A stretch of 64,000 nt of DNA from Parasponia andersonii (Eukaryota; Streptophyta; Magnoliopsida; Rosales; Cannabaceae): positions 317,946 to 381,945 of the forward strand of contig JXTB01000334.1 of NCBI GenBank assembly GCA_002914805.1, in the 5' to 3' direction. Shown here one piece after another: positions 48,363 through 60,200 of the stretch (the stretch's first letter is position 1; each line of letters begins with the position of its first letter). Under the pieces are notes generated by a model. That model saw only the letters and a program-made list of their open reading frames with translations, searched no databases and had not been told where the DNA came from. The position numbers and the translations under genes were made by a program.

Positions 48363-50440
48363 ATGGCAAATCAAGCAGCTACCGCTTTTAATGGCAATTT
48401 GAAGGCAATGCTTTCTTCTGCTTTGTTCCTTTATTCTTTTATTCAATGTTAATGGAAATGACCCAACTGTAAATTATTACCCATTACAAGCTCAAAATTT
48501 CGTTTCATTAATTCCACACCAACTGTTTGTGAAATTGACTGAACCAACTCATTCTAGAAATTGTGCCCGAATGACTTTTGGGATTCCTTTAATCGAATGA
48601 TTTTTAGCCGAAGTGGGTTGTGTAGACAAATATTACAGCTAGAAATTTGAGAATTCTATTTTATTTAAATTTGTTATGAGGAGGGATCTCTTAGTTGAAT
48701 TGTTTTCTACTTTGTATAAGTACCTGGGAAATATTAATATGTTATAGCATGTTAATGTTTCAAGTTTAATGCATAATCAAATAACAGGAAAATGTGCTTT
48801 TAATATTATTGCAGAAAGCACTTGCTGGATTGAGACGTATTAATCTAGAAGGTCTGAGGTGGAGAGTATTTGATGCTAAAGGCCAGGTTTGGATATACTT
48901 TTTTTATTTATCTTGCTGTTGTAAATGTAACATGGTATACTATATGCCATATTTTGTTTTACCTTTTGGCGATTTTAACTTGTAACAACATTAGATCTTC
49001 CTCGACATTGATATTCAACATTGATGAGTCATTTTAGTCGGTTGTAGGAGTAGAATAGCAGGATGAATCGGTAAGTTGTGAAATAGCAAATTCGTATGAA
49101 ACAAGTCCAGAAGGGGTAAGATTTAGTCTGATGATGCAACTAGTTTGTTGCTGCTGATTATATTGATTTGGCTTGACGATTTGTTCTTGGAACCTGTTTC
49201 TCAATATAATCAGTTCTTGGAATCAGTTATTCAGTATAATCATGTTATTTAGAATTTTGTTTTTCAGTATAGTCATGTTATTTACTTGAATTTGTGATCT
49301 CTTCACTCTCTTCCTTTTTATTTTTCATTCTCCTGATTTTTATTTTTTTTCCTTTTTATTTTTCTTTAAAGGTTCTTGGAAGATTAGCATCTCAAATATC
49401 AACTGTGGTTCAAGGCAAGGATAAGCCGACGTACATGCCAAATCGTGATGATGGGGATATGTGCATAGTGCTTAATGCCAAGGATGTCTGTGTTACGGGA
49501 AGAAAACTTACTGATAAGTTTTACCGTTGGCATACTGGGCAAGTATCCTTTTCAAGCTGTCACATACTGTTAATAGCTTTCACTATTGAGATTTGGGAGA
49601 TTGCATATGTCAGATTTCATTCTGGTATTCATATTAGTTGGATGTCCATGTTTGTTCATTCAGTGTTATTCAATCTAATCTCCAAGAGTAACCGTGACAC
49701 CTAACTGTAGTCTTTTGACTATGAATTCAGAATTACATTGTTTAGGAGTTAGGATGAGTAGTGGAAACTGTTGATGCATACCATATTAAATGCTGGTGAA
49801 AACTAAATGATTTATTCCTAAATTGGACCAGCCAATTAGGTATATAACGAATCAGTATATATTCATGGAGTTTTTTTTATGCCTGTAAATAAGTTGATCT
49901 TTTTTTTCTTGATGTTGAACCTTGTATGACCTGTAGGTATGTGGGACACCTCAAGGAAAGGAGTTTAAAGGACCAGATGGCCAAAGATCCAACAGAAGTT
50001 ATTCGGAAAGCTGTGCTACGCATGCTTCCTAGGAACAAATTACGTGATGTGCGTTTTGTGTAGACAGATCCCTTTTCCTTAAACTTGATATATACTTATC
50101 TACTTGATTTGCTTTTGATTTTATTTTAGACTCACAAATTTGTATATCCTTTTTGTATTTTATGTTATAACTGGTAATTCTTCCTCTTTTTAAAATTATC
50201 TCACACTAGGTTTCCATTATGCAGGATAGAGATAGAAAGCTGAGAATTTTTGCTGGAAGTGAGCACCCCTTTGGTGACCGGCCCCTTGAATTTTATGTGA
50301 TGCCTCCCCGGACGGTTAGGGAAATGCGTCCCCGTGCTAGACGAGCCTTGATACGAGCGCAGAAAAAGGCTGAACAGCAACAAGAAAAAGCTAGTGATAC
50401 AAGAAAAGGGCGCAAGGATAAAGCAGAAGTGAGCGCTTGA
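48363..50440 (+). CDS. RPL13: Ribosomal protein uL13, organellar (mitochondrial) type
   Basis: Bacterial-type L13 of the large organellar ribosomal subunit. Five exons give 202 aa: 48363-48404, 48815-48886, 49372-49538, 49937-50048 and 50225-50440. Family motifs run in order: [76 protein letters not shown] and [13 protein letters not shown]. The C-terminal tail ([19 protein letters not shown] onward) is a basic plant extension. No classic presequence is seen at [14 protein letters not shown]. Two introns do not use GT: intron 1 needs TTGAAG|GCAATG and intron 3 needs ACTGG|GCAAGT, both GC-AG; nearby GT sites would break the conserved frame. From memory, the Arabidopsis relative lies between TPLATE and RRF. 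Confidence 0.93.
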
Positions 50441-51170
50441 AGAGTCATTTAAGCATACTTGTCTCAATTATGATTATCTTTATGTAACACCATAAATGAG
50501 TTCGTGGATCAGCCAATGACCTAGAATGGCCTTTTGAAAAGCATTAGTACTTAGGAGTCATCTGTTTTACTGAGATTTTGTCTAGAACTTAAGCATGTCA
50601 AATTTCGTTTCGGGCAGGCCATTTCCTTAAATTCCATTTGGCAATTTCTTTGAAAGAATCCACTGTATAAGTTGTCATCATTTGGCAGTTCCAAGCGAAA
50701 AACTTGTGCCACTCATGTGAAATTGAACATCATTTCAATTTCAACTGATAAGCTATCGAAGAATTGTTTTTTTTTTTTTTTTTTGGAATTCCTTTTCCTG
50801 CATTGAGTTTTGGTTGTAGTCTTTAAACAGAACTGTTCCTTATCTACAATTCTTGCTTGGTAGTTGACCACTATACATCTTTCCACAACCAACAAGTATT
50901 GGAAGAGTTGAGCCCTGAACTTTAAATGCCGTATTACTATGGTACAAATAAGTAGTAAGGGACATGTTTCGAGACAAAGAACTGGGTTAAGGATTACACA
51001 AAATTTCACATACTAGAATTAAACGTCTTAATTTCAAGGACAACAGGAAAACCAAAATAGTTGTACGAGCAGCCAACGAGCAAAAAGGCACAAAGAAAAG
51101 AAGCGAACAATTTCTTCTCTGAGTAGAACAAACTTAACTTCTTAAAGAAATCAATAAAATTACTAACATC
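50441..51170. other. Convergent 3' ends of RPL13 and PLP3
   Basis: It should hold both 3' UTRs. A T-run is at about 50767-50784. No other feature is seen. Confidence 0.65.
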
Positions 51171-52634
51171 CTAATCACTCGAAGATCCATCATCATCTTC
51201 TTCATGTTCTGCCACAACTTTCTCTATGAACCTCAGGCGAACTTCCTCGATAACAGCTTCTCTCGATTGATCACCTCCACCCTGGCCGTCATTGAGTACA
51301 GGGTCCGATTGGCAGAGAACTAATGCAACACCTAGTATTTCAAAACGCAATGTAGATTAAAAAGATATGAAAAGGGTTTCACTTGAACAACTAAAATTAC
51401 CAAAGCAGCTAATCGAACTAATGCAACACCTAGTATTTCAAAACGCAATGTAGATTAAAAAGATATGATAAGGGTTTCACTTGAACAACTAAAATTACCA
51501 AAGCTGCTAATCGACAGAAGAAAGGGGACAAGGGCAGCAAAAAACACAGATCATGAGTCAAATGATATTATGCAGGAAATGGTTTTCAAAAAGTGAAGAA
51601 TGTTTGGCTTTCAAGTACCTTCAGGTGTGCATCTCCGACCGAACCGTTGAAGGCCCACGTAATTTGCTTTGACTGCACTGTTGTTGTACACTAGAAGAGT
51701 AGGAAGATTATGATCCGGGTAATTGGGAATGCAGTCTGTGGATATTATCTTACAAAATTTTGTTGCCGGGTATCTCGCTGCCAATTCCTCCAAGCATTGC
51801 ATCAGCACCCCACATTCTGGGATTCTACAAGAAAATTCACAAAATCAAAAACAGAGAATAAACTTTTATACCAATTTTTTGTTTTCGAAAGGAATTGAAA
51901 TTTCTTTATAATCTATCAAAGAATAATACCCTTCTTTGTAGAGAATCACAACAACCCAAACATCAGAAGGAGCTTGAGAGACCTCCCTCACGAAATCTGA
52001 TCCTGAAATTGGAATGATCGATCCAAATTTTGCAACCTTAGCTGATTCTCTCAGCTCTGCCAACCTCTTCTTCCTATCAACAAAGTAGACCTTTGATTTA
52101 ACCACACATTTCTCTAGCTTAATGATATTGAATAATTGTATTCAATTTATCAGTTACAAGCCTAATAATTGAACTCAATGGATGGAGACCTACTTCTCAC
52201 AATATATAAGTACAGAGTAGACTTGGGTTTGCCGTTTGCATAGCAATAGTACAAAAACAATTCATAAATCTCCCATATATACCCAGAAATTTCAAAATTT
52301 GATTTCAATTCACCCATAAATCAAAATTAAAATTTAATTAAAAAAAAAAGATCAAAATTAAAATTTAAGGAAAAAAAAAAAAGGACCTGTATTCTTCGAG
52401 AAAGCGATCATCGTCGAGATCGCGGTCATCTTCGAGGTCTTCGAGCTCGTCTTCGGTCTTGCGGTCGATCCAGGACTTGTCCTTGGGAAGAGAGGCTTCG
52501 TCCGGCGCCGGCGTGAAGGGCGGAGGCTTGAACGCCGGTGGCTTCTCCGGGAGATTCCCGAGCTTTCTCTGTATGTCGTCCCACTGTGTCGATGCTCCTT
52601 CCAGGTCCTTGTACACGAAGTGATAATCCCCCAT
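51171..52634 (-). CDS. PLP3: Phosducin-like protein 3 (thioredoxin fold)
   Basis: PLP3 proteins work with the CCT chaperonin and, in plants, are needed for tubulin folding and microtubule arrays. Four exons give 252 aa: 52387-52634, 51930-52073, 51619-51824 and 51171-51331. The N-terminal part is helical and acidic (MGDYHFVYKDLEGASTQWDD; DELEDLEDDRDLDDDRFLEE). The thioredoxin-like domain (about residues 95-210) has FGSIIPISGSDFVREVSQAP, VWVVVILYKEG, IPECGVLMQCLEELAARYP and LPTLLVYNNSAVKANYVGL; the redox CxxC pair is absent, as normal for this family. The tail ends EEDDDGSSSD. The acceptor of the last intron lies in a 98-bp tandem duplication. It is head-to-head with CSN3. Confidence 0.93.
51318..51513. 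repeat. 98-bp tandem duplication over a splice acceptor
   Basis: Positions 51318-51415 and 51416-51513 differ at only two or so sites. Each copy contains the first 14 coding bases of PLP3 exon 4 (GTGTTGCATTAGTT on the minus strand) with the AG acceptor before it. Only the copy at 51331 is followed by the rest of the exon; the other is a decoy acceptor 98 bp upstream. Confidence 0.95.
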
Positions 52635-53037
52635 TCCTGCTCCTGCTCGCTCTACTGATGATCTCTCTCTCGAGCTTTCTTCCTCTTTCGATTTCCGAGT
52701 TCTGAAAGCCGAATGTCTTGTATCGATTCCAGGCTCTTGGGCATTCTATTTCAGGAGGCCCAATCATTCTGACCAGTTTTGGGCTCAAGGCCCACTTAAT
52801 TTTGTTGGCCCAATTTCCTAGTCAGTACAGGCCCAGGTCATTTACTGAGTTATGTGCTCAACTCGTCCGAGTCGACTCAGTGGGACTCCGAGTCGAATCA
52901 ACCCCCTTTATAAGGCACGAATCGCCCGACTCACTCAAACAGTGAAGCAGCAAAACTTTTATTTCTTTATTTTCTTGGGTTGGGATTGCGGAGAGCGAGA
53001 AGCAGAAATCGATTGGTGAAAGGATTCAAATTCAAAG
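52635..53037. promoter_or_regulatory. Shared divergent promoter, PLP3 / CSN3
   Basis: Only 403 bp separate the start codons. Four site-II-like GGCCCA motifs lie close together at 52757, 52789, 52807 and 52830, in the middle of the space. Such clustered motifs bind TCP factors and are typical of plant promoters for growth-linked housekeeping genes, often bidirectional ones. Confidence 0.65.
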
Positions 53038-56000
53038 ATGGAGTCGTCGTCGTCGTCATCGTCATCGTCGTTTGAAGCGGTGGTGACCCAGATTCAGGGG
53101 CTATCGAGTAGCGCCGGAGACATATCGCGGCTTCATAGCATTCTCAAGCAAGCGGACGACTCGCTCCATGCCGAGTCGGCTCGGTTGCTCCCTGCTCTGG
53201 ACCAACTCGACCCTTCCAACCACTCTCTTGGATTTCTCTACATCCTGTAACGTTTCTCCTCCGTCTATATACTTACATTATTTCATATTAGGCGTCAAAG
53301 TTTGTCATATTTAGGGTTTTAGATTATTGCCTGGTATGCAAGTTATTGAATGTTCAGTTATCGGAAGTGGAGTCGGTGCTGTGAATTTTGTGCCCTAGCC
53401 CTCTTTTAGGTCCTGAGAAATACGAAAATTGATTGTGTTCTACTAATATGTTTGATGAGATTAATTAATTGGTTCTTTTTTTTTTCTGCATTAATGAGAA
53501 TGGGAAGTTTGTAAACTTTAAATCAAATAAGTCGACTAGCTTGGGTGCGAAATTTGGGTTTTCTGAGATCCTGAAGCCTAAAAGTATATTATAGATTGTG
53601 ATTGAATATAGTTACTTGTTACTTTTGGTTCTTTTTCTAGGATTCAAATTGGGATTTTGTCGAGCTAATTGATTATTATATGTTTTTAGTTGAAATTTTG
53701 AGAAATTTTGTGGAATTCACCACACGGGTTTCTGGAATTTTAAGAAATTGGTTTTTTTTATTTATTTTTATGGAATATTTCTCTGGTTACAGAGAGGCAT
53801 GCTCGTCTGGTTCGGTGTCGAAAGAGCGAGCAACTGCCCTGGTTCTGACCATCTCCAGATTTATCAGTTCTTGTGTTGCAGAGCAAATTCGATTGGCACC
53901 TGAGAAATGTATGTATCTTAAATATTAGTTCTTTCACGTTGTTTGAACTATGAAACAGTCTGTGCTGTGCCGGAGTGCCAATGGGTTCTTATTAACTTGG
54001 TTTGTTTGATATGCAGTCATATCTGTTTGTAAGAGGTTAAAAGACCAAGTTTTGCTGCTCGAGGCCCCAATGCGAGGGGTGGCACCATTGCTAACAGCTA
54101 TTAGGAAACTTCAGACCTCATCTGAACATTTGACTACCTTGCATCCAGAGTTTCTTCTTCTTTGTTTGCTATCCAAATGCTACAAAACTGGCCTGTCTGT
54201 TTTACATGATGACATTTCTGAGGTAGATCAGCCAAGGGATCTTTATCTCTATTGCTATTATGGGTGAGTTCCTCCTCTATCTCTCGCAAAAGTTGGTTGA
54301 ATATCTTTAGTTTCATTATTAGATGTTCTGATTTTTTGGATGATGGGATTTTTTCATGTTTGAAGACTCAAGTTCTAAACAAGTCACCTCTTCTTTTCTC
54401 TTCTTCTTGTTCCTTGACATTCGAAAGTCAGTTGAATATATTTTAGTTCCAATTCCATTGTTATTGGAGAAAATGCTGACAATAATTTACTTTCGTCATT
54501 ATGATAGGGGAATGATATGCATTGGACAAAAGCACTTTCGCAAAGCATTGGAGCTTCTACACAATGTCTGTCATCACATGCCACTTTCATAGTCATTTTA
54601 ACAGTATTAAGCTTTGATGTATTTGACCAATTTCATTCCTTGTCTTGCATTCTTCAGGTTGTAACTGCGCCAATGTCTACTGTTAATGCCATAGCAGTTG
54701 AAGCATACAAAAAGTACATTCTGGTTTCCCTCATTCTCCATGGGCAAGTACGGGTTTTATCCCATTCATCTTTCTTTGAAATTTAAATTATTGGCATAAG
54801 GGTAGTTATAAAACTATATGGTCAGATCAAGTTACTGTTTGGATGCTATGATTTGGAAGAGTTCATTTGATACACCTTTTTAAAAATTCATCTCTAGATT
54901 CTCACATTTTCACTACAAATGATCCAATGTTTTGTTTCAATTCTTCTGGCAGTTTTCTACCAGTCTCCCCAAGTACACTTCTGCAGTAGCTCAGAGGAAT
55001 CTAAAGAATTTTTGTCAGGTAATACTGAATTTGAGCATTCTTTTTATTATTCTGGGAGATCTGTCTGTATCATATTTTTATCTTTTCCTGCATTGGTTAT
55101 AAATTATTCTTAGATTATCTTATATTAGCGTTACAAGCATCCAGATTGGTGATAAGAAGAAGATTTTCTTATATTTTGTTGTTGCCTGTCTTCTTTGAGC
55201 AGCCTTATTTTGAATTGGCAAATAGCTATGGTACTGGAAAGATTACAGAGTTGGAGACATTTGTTCAGACGAACAGAGAGAAGTTTGAAAGTGTGAGTTT
55301 TTTGAAATATGCTTCATCATTGTGCTTTTAATTTTTTGCATGTTCACACCAACATATTTTTTAGCCTGTGATAGTCAAAGGAAGCACGTCGAAAATTTTG
55401 ACGTGACCTTCTTTTTTGTGCCTCAGCAATCTAACGAGGTTTCAAATAAATTTTCCTCCAGGATAACAATCTTGGACTTGTAAAGCAGGTTGTATCTTCC
55501 ATGTATAAGCGAAATATTCAGAGATTGACTCAGACATACTTGACTCTCTCCCTCCAAGATATAGCCAACATAGTTCAATTAAACAGTGCCAAGGAAGCAG
55601 AAATGCATGTGCTGCAAATGGTAGTTCCCAGTACTCAAATGGACTATTGGTATAGCAAATTCGTCAGTAGTTGACTTCTTTTTACGTCTGTTTTTTTTTT
55701 TTTGGGATATAATTGCAGATCCAAGATGGAGAGATATTTGCAACAATTAACCAAAAAGATGGAATGGTTAGATTTCTTGAGGATCCCGAACAGTATAAAA
55801 CATGCGAGATGATTGAGCATATTGACTCATCGATTCAAAGGTAAAATTATATGTTGTAATTGGTATGTCACTATTGATATCTGACACAACATTTGCTCAA
55901 TGCCCCCCTACATGTTTTCCTGCTTTATTTGATGTCATTATTCTGAAGAATCACAGTGAATTAATTTGTTTATATTAGCATAGCTAAGGGGCGTAACATT

Positions 56001-56325
56001 GGCTGTAATAGTCAAAGTGTTTTTATGAATCATAATAGCTACATTAGATTGGGTAGAAGCAGCATTTCGGCCTTCCTGTTTTAACTTTTCCCCATCTTCC
56101 ACAGGATAATGGCACTTTCAAGGAAGCTGACTGCTATGGATGAACAAATCGCATGTGATCCTTTATACCTAGCGAAGGTGAGAATCTATCATTGTGGTTT
56201 ATGAGCTGATACTTTTGGAACCATTGATCACTTATAAAGCTTTTCTGTGTGCTTAGGCTGGCAGAGAGCGACCAAGGTTTGACCTTGATGATTATGATAG
56301 CGTTCCTCAGAAATTTAATATATGA
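53038..56325 (+). CDS. CSN3: COP9 signalosome subunit 3
   Basis: CSN3 is a PCI-domain scaffold subunit of the COP9 signalosome, which removes NEDD8/RUB from cullin ligases and represses light development in the dark. Eleven exons give 432 aa: 53038-53246, 53793-53908, 54017-54263, 54508-54565, 54658-54747, 54953-55018, 55203-55292, 55462-55620, 55719-55840, 56105-56177 and 56257-56325. The start has a poly-Ser run (MESS...[13 protein letters not shown]). Helical-repeat motifs include [19 protein letters not shown]. The PCI/winged-helix part (about residues 240-370) has [39 protein letters not shown] and [13 protein letters not shown]. It ends [12 protein letters not shown]. The exon 4 donor (AAT|GTCTGT) is weak but frame demands it. 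No subunit-catalytic motif is expected. Confidence 0.95.
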
Positions 56326-57202
56326 ACAAATCGAGACTGTTCTGTATAGGGACCTCAAGTGGTGATGGATTTTTTGTCAGCTTAGAGTGGGAAATATTTT
56401 GTCATTTTGGTCCCAGCTGAGAAATAGATACCTGCAAGCACATGTCGGGTTTAGTTATAAAACTTGTGGCATGTTTGCCTGGAAACTTTCTTGTTTACCA
56501 TTAATTTTGATTTGTCTCCTGCGTTCTTTTTAAATGCATTTGCAATAGGGAGAATCTGCAATAATTGCATCGAATCAGCTTTTTACTTGGTACTTCGATG
56601 CCTCAAATTAGAAACAAAGCTCGTCAGAATTATTGGCTTTAAGCCTATATGTACATTCCATAAATAGTTTCATGCATAACGATATCGAAGACAATTTGCA
56701 ACAGTGGAACCGTAGTCAACTGGGGTGGAACGGGCACTGAAAAATGTCAAACTTAATCATACTATTCCAAAATGTCAAGCTCCAATCTTTTACAACGAAA
56801 TAAAATGCAAAGAAATACAGTCAACCCGTTAACGAGAGTTAATAAGGATTTCGCTAGACTTCACTTGAACATCATGTGCGTAGGAAAACCATGCATTAGT
56901 GGCATGGCTTCTTAAACTTCGAATCAATGTCAAAAGGAATTATACCCATAAATGAGTAGGGTATTCAGCAAACATCAATAGGAATGAACGATTATAATAA
57001 AAACCTCTCACAGCGTGGACAATAGTCGATGACTAGCCGTACAAGATATACAAGGCAACTCACATTTTGAAAAAAAATGAAGATACATGACAAATAGAAT
57101 CTAAAATCAAGAATTTTGAACACCTAATATCAAAAAATAAGAATACAAGCAATACCAAAAATTATGTCCAACCCTTTGTGCCTCGACGAATAAAGAAAAG
57201 CC
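56326..57202. other. Convergent 3' ends of CSN3 and TPLATE
   Basis: It should hold the two 3' UTRs. No repeat or RNA gene is recognised. Confidence 0.65.
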
Positions 57203-60200
57203 TTAATTAACTTTGGTATCTCTTTCTTTATACAGCATGTGCCACTCCTGGAGCACTGCCGCTTGAAGAGAAAGATGCTCAACTTCTTCTGCGGTTAACT
57301 TTGACAAGGTTGAAGGTCCCTTCTTATCGTTTTCCCCACCATCTTTCCTTTTTTCCTTATTTTCTTTCTTTTGCTCCTCTTCTTCGTCCTCGTTTTCTTC
57401 ATCATCATCAGATTTTGGAATTTTTGCCTTTGGTTGTGCTGCCTTTAGCAATGCTATCCGTTCCATTGAGATCCTAAGCCTCTCAGCAGCCGCCTGCTTC
57501 ACTTCGTCCTCAGGCATGTACTCAACGCCTCCATCAGTGAGGTCATCTAACCAGCCTTGCAGATCTGATCCAATCTCCTTCGTTATTGATGCATCAGAAG
57601 CTCGAACCACAAATTTGCATATCATGGTCGTTGTCTCATCACCAAGATCCACATTCCTGCTCACTTCACTGGCTCCAAATATCATCATTCCCAAAAAGCC
57701 TCCATACCAAGTTTTTGCAGTGAAACAAAGCTGTACAAGGACAGGGAATTAAATAACGTAATTTTATGGAAGCTCAGTCTAGAGTATTACCATCTGAGGT
57801 GGCAAGAAACTAACAAGTAACGATCCAAAAATATGTTCCCAAACTACAAGTAACAAGGTAGACTAGAAGCTTTTTGAAAACAATCGAGTTACGACTACTC
57901 TGACATTTCTACTACTACAGGAAACTACTATTACTCAAACCACGTTCATTGATGAGTTTCCTCTTGGTTTTAACTAGGAAAAGATTAAAGCCCTAGAATT
58001 CAAAGATATCACAAGCACAATTCAACCTATGAGGCACATTTGCTATAGCTTTGATTAATAATGGAAGGGGACAACAAAGGAAACAAAACAAACTGTTATT
58101 GATAAGGTAATAGGATCCACAAATCCAATAATAGCTTGGTTCAAAACTAAGATGGAAAACACGATTACCTGAAATCCTGCCACTGTCCGTATGATATGTG
58201 AACAAACTCTGTGAAATGGCTTGGATGACAAGGATTTAAGTCCACTCAAAAAAGGAGATTCACCGTATTGTTGAGCAGCGGTAGCTTTAAAACCGCTTCC
58301 TTCATAAGTATATGTGCCAGTGTACTCTACAATAGCTGGTAAACTAGGCCAGAGGCGGAAAAACTCAACAGGTGAGATTTTGTGAGGCAAAAGAAGCTCA
58401 GTCAGCGGAATCTTGTATGGTTGACACCTCAAGATGACAGGTTCTCCTAATTCTGCCCTTAAACTTCTCTTTTGTCTCATTACCTGTGGATCTTCTTCGG
58501 TGTAGTCACCTTCATAGTTTCCAGCAGCACCACTGCCATAGAACGGGTAGTATAAGACTTGAACCCAAAGGGCAGATCTCTCAAAATGGGAGACACCTAC
58601 AGTCACACTGCACAAGACCGGATCCTAAGAACAAGAACAACCAGCAAACGCCAGAGTGATCAGAAAATCGCATTTCAAAAGGCTTAGGAATAAAAGGTAT
58701 TCATGAAACTGCAAACTACCCAACAATGGTACTAGTAGTTTACAAATTCTTAAGGCAATCAGTGGAAGAGATCTCCTCGTTCAATAAACGAGAGCAAGAG
58801 AAAGCAAGCAAGGATTCGTGGAATAAATAAAGGTGGAAAAAGGGATGCATATAAGATGTGAAGAAAAAAAACCTGTGAAACAAGATTACGCAACTGCCTC
58901 ACTGCTTGAGGAGACCCATCCATAAAATACAGAGCACCGGATAATCCAACTCGAATATCCACCCGGTTTAGTTCAAGCTCAGTTAAATTCAAGACCTGCA
59001 TATCAAATTGGAAAAGAATGATTTCAAAACGGCTTGAATCCTAGTGTCAAAATAAGAAGGAAGCTCGGCCACAATTTTAGTTTATGAAAAAGCACCAATT
59101 AATTTATTTATGATTTATGAATACGCTTTCTGATTGAATTGCTATCTTATTTTCCATCAAATTTCATTTCATCTATAAAGTTTAAATTTGAAAGGGAAAG
59201 ACTTCAACTACGTGTGACTCAAAAGCAGGGAAAAGTACACTGACACACCCTAATTTACGTCAAAATTAGGGTCACTTTTTAGCTAAATCATTATTTTGAT
59301 ATAAACAAGGAGTTGCTGATTAAACTTCATCTCATCATTAAAATGAAAGCTAAATAGTCAAAAGAAAAGTCCGGTCAAATTGATCTAGCATCTTTTTAAA
59401 TTTCAAGGGGTGTCATCACCATAACTATGTTTGGTCTAGAGGGTGGTGTCACTGTAATTTTGAAATAAATTATGGGGCGTCATATAATTTTCCCAAAAAA
59501 TGTAAATAATTACCAAAACTTACAGGCAAAACAAGTTGAAAGAAACAGATATTCTTTTCATTCAAATGGAGGTTGATTAATATATTAGCTTAGGCATGAT
59601 ATTTTCCAAACAGGTTTGAAGATGGGGTAACAATTAGCATACTATACGAGAATACGTGACAATTAGAAATAGATTTTTTGCATCCGTAATAGCAAAGGTA
59701 CACACTTAACCTTCAGATGCAGAGTAACCCTTCCATCACCAGAGTCAGCTAAATGATATGCTTCCACAAAGCAGGGATCACTGCTACCAGTCAAGGTGAT
59801 TGCAGTAGGAGGGACCTTAAGTAGTGTTGAGTCAACTCCCTTCGTCAACAAAAGGGTTAGTTCACTCGGATCTGGCCTCCAAAGCTCTATAATAGCATTG
59901 TGAACCAGCCCTTCCAACTTTCTATCTTGAGCAGCAGATGCTTCATAAAATTGAACAGTTAGTTTGTGGTGGCTAAATGGATAATCGCCTCTGGCTTCAC
60001 TTACCCCAGCCCACCTGAAAAAAAAGAGTTTTTTTTGGGGGGGGGTCAAAATTCACATTCCCCAAGAATAAATATTAGTTTTTTTAGAAGAAAATAAGTA
60101 AAAACACATGGTAGACAATAACCAAGTTCGAGTCCCCTCAAGCAACTCGGTTATGAGATAAAAGGGAAAAACAAGTTAAAACCTTCACAACCTTTACCTA

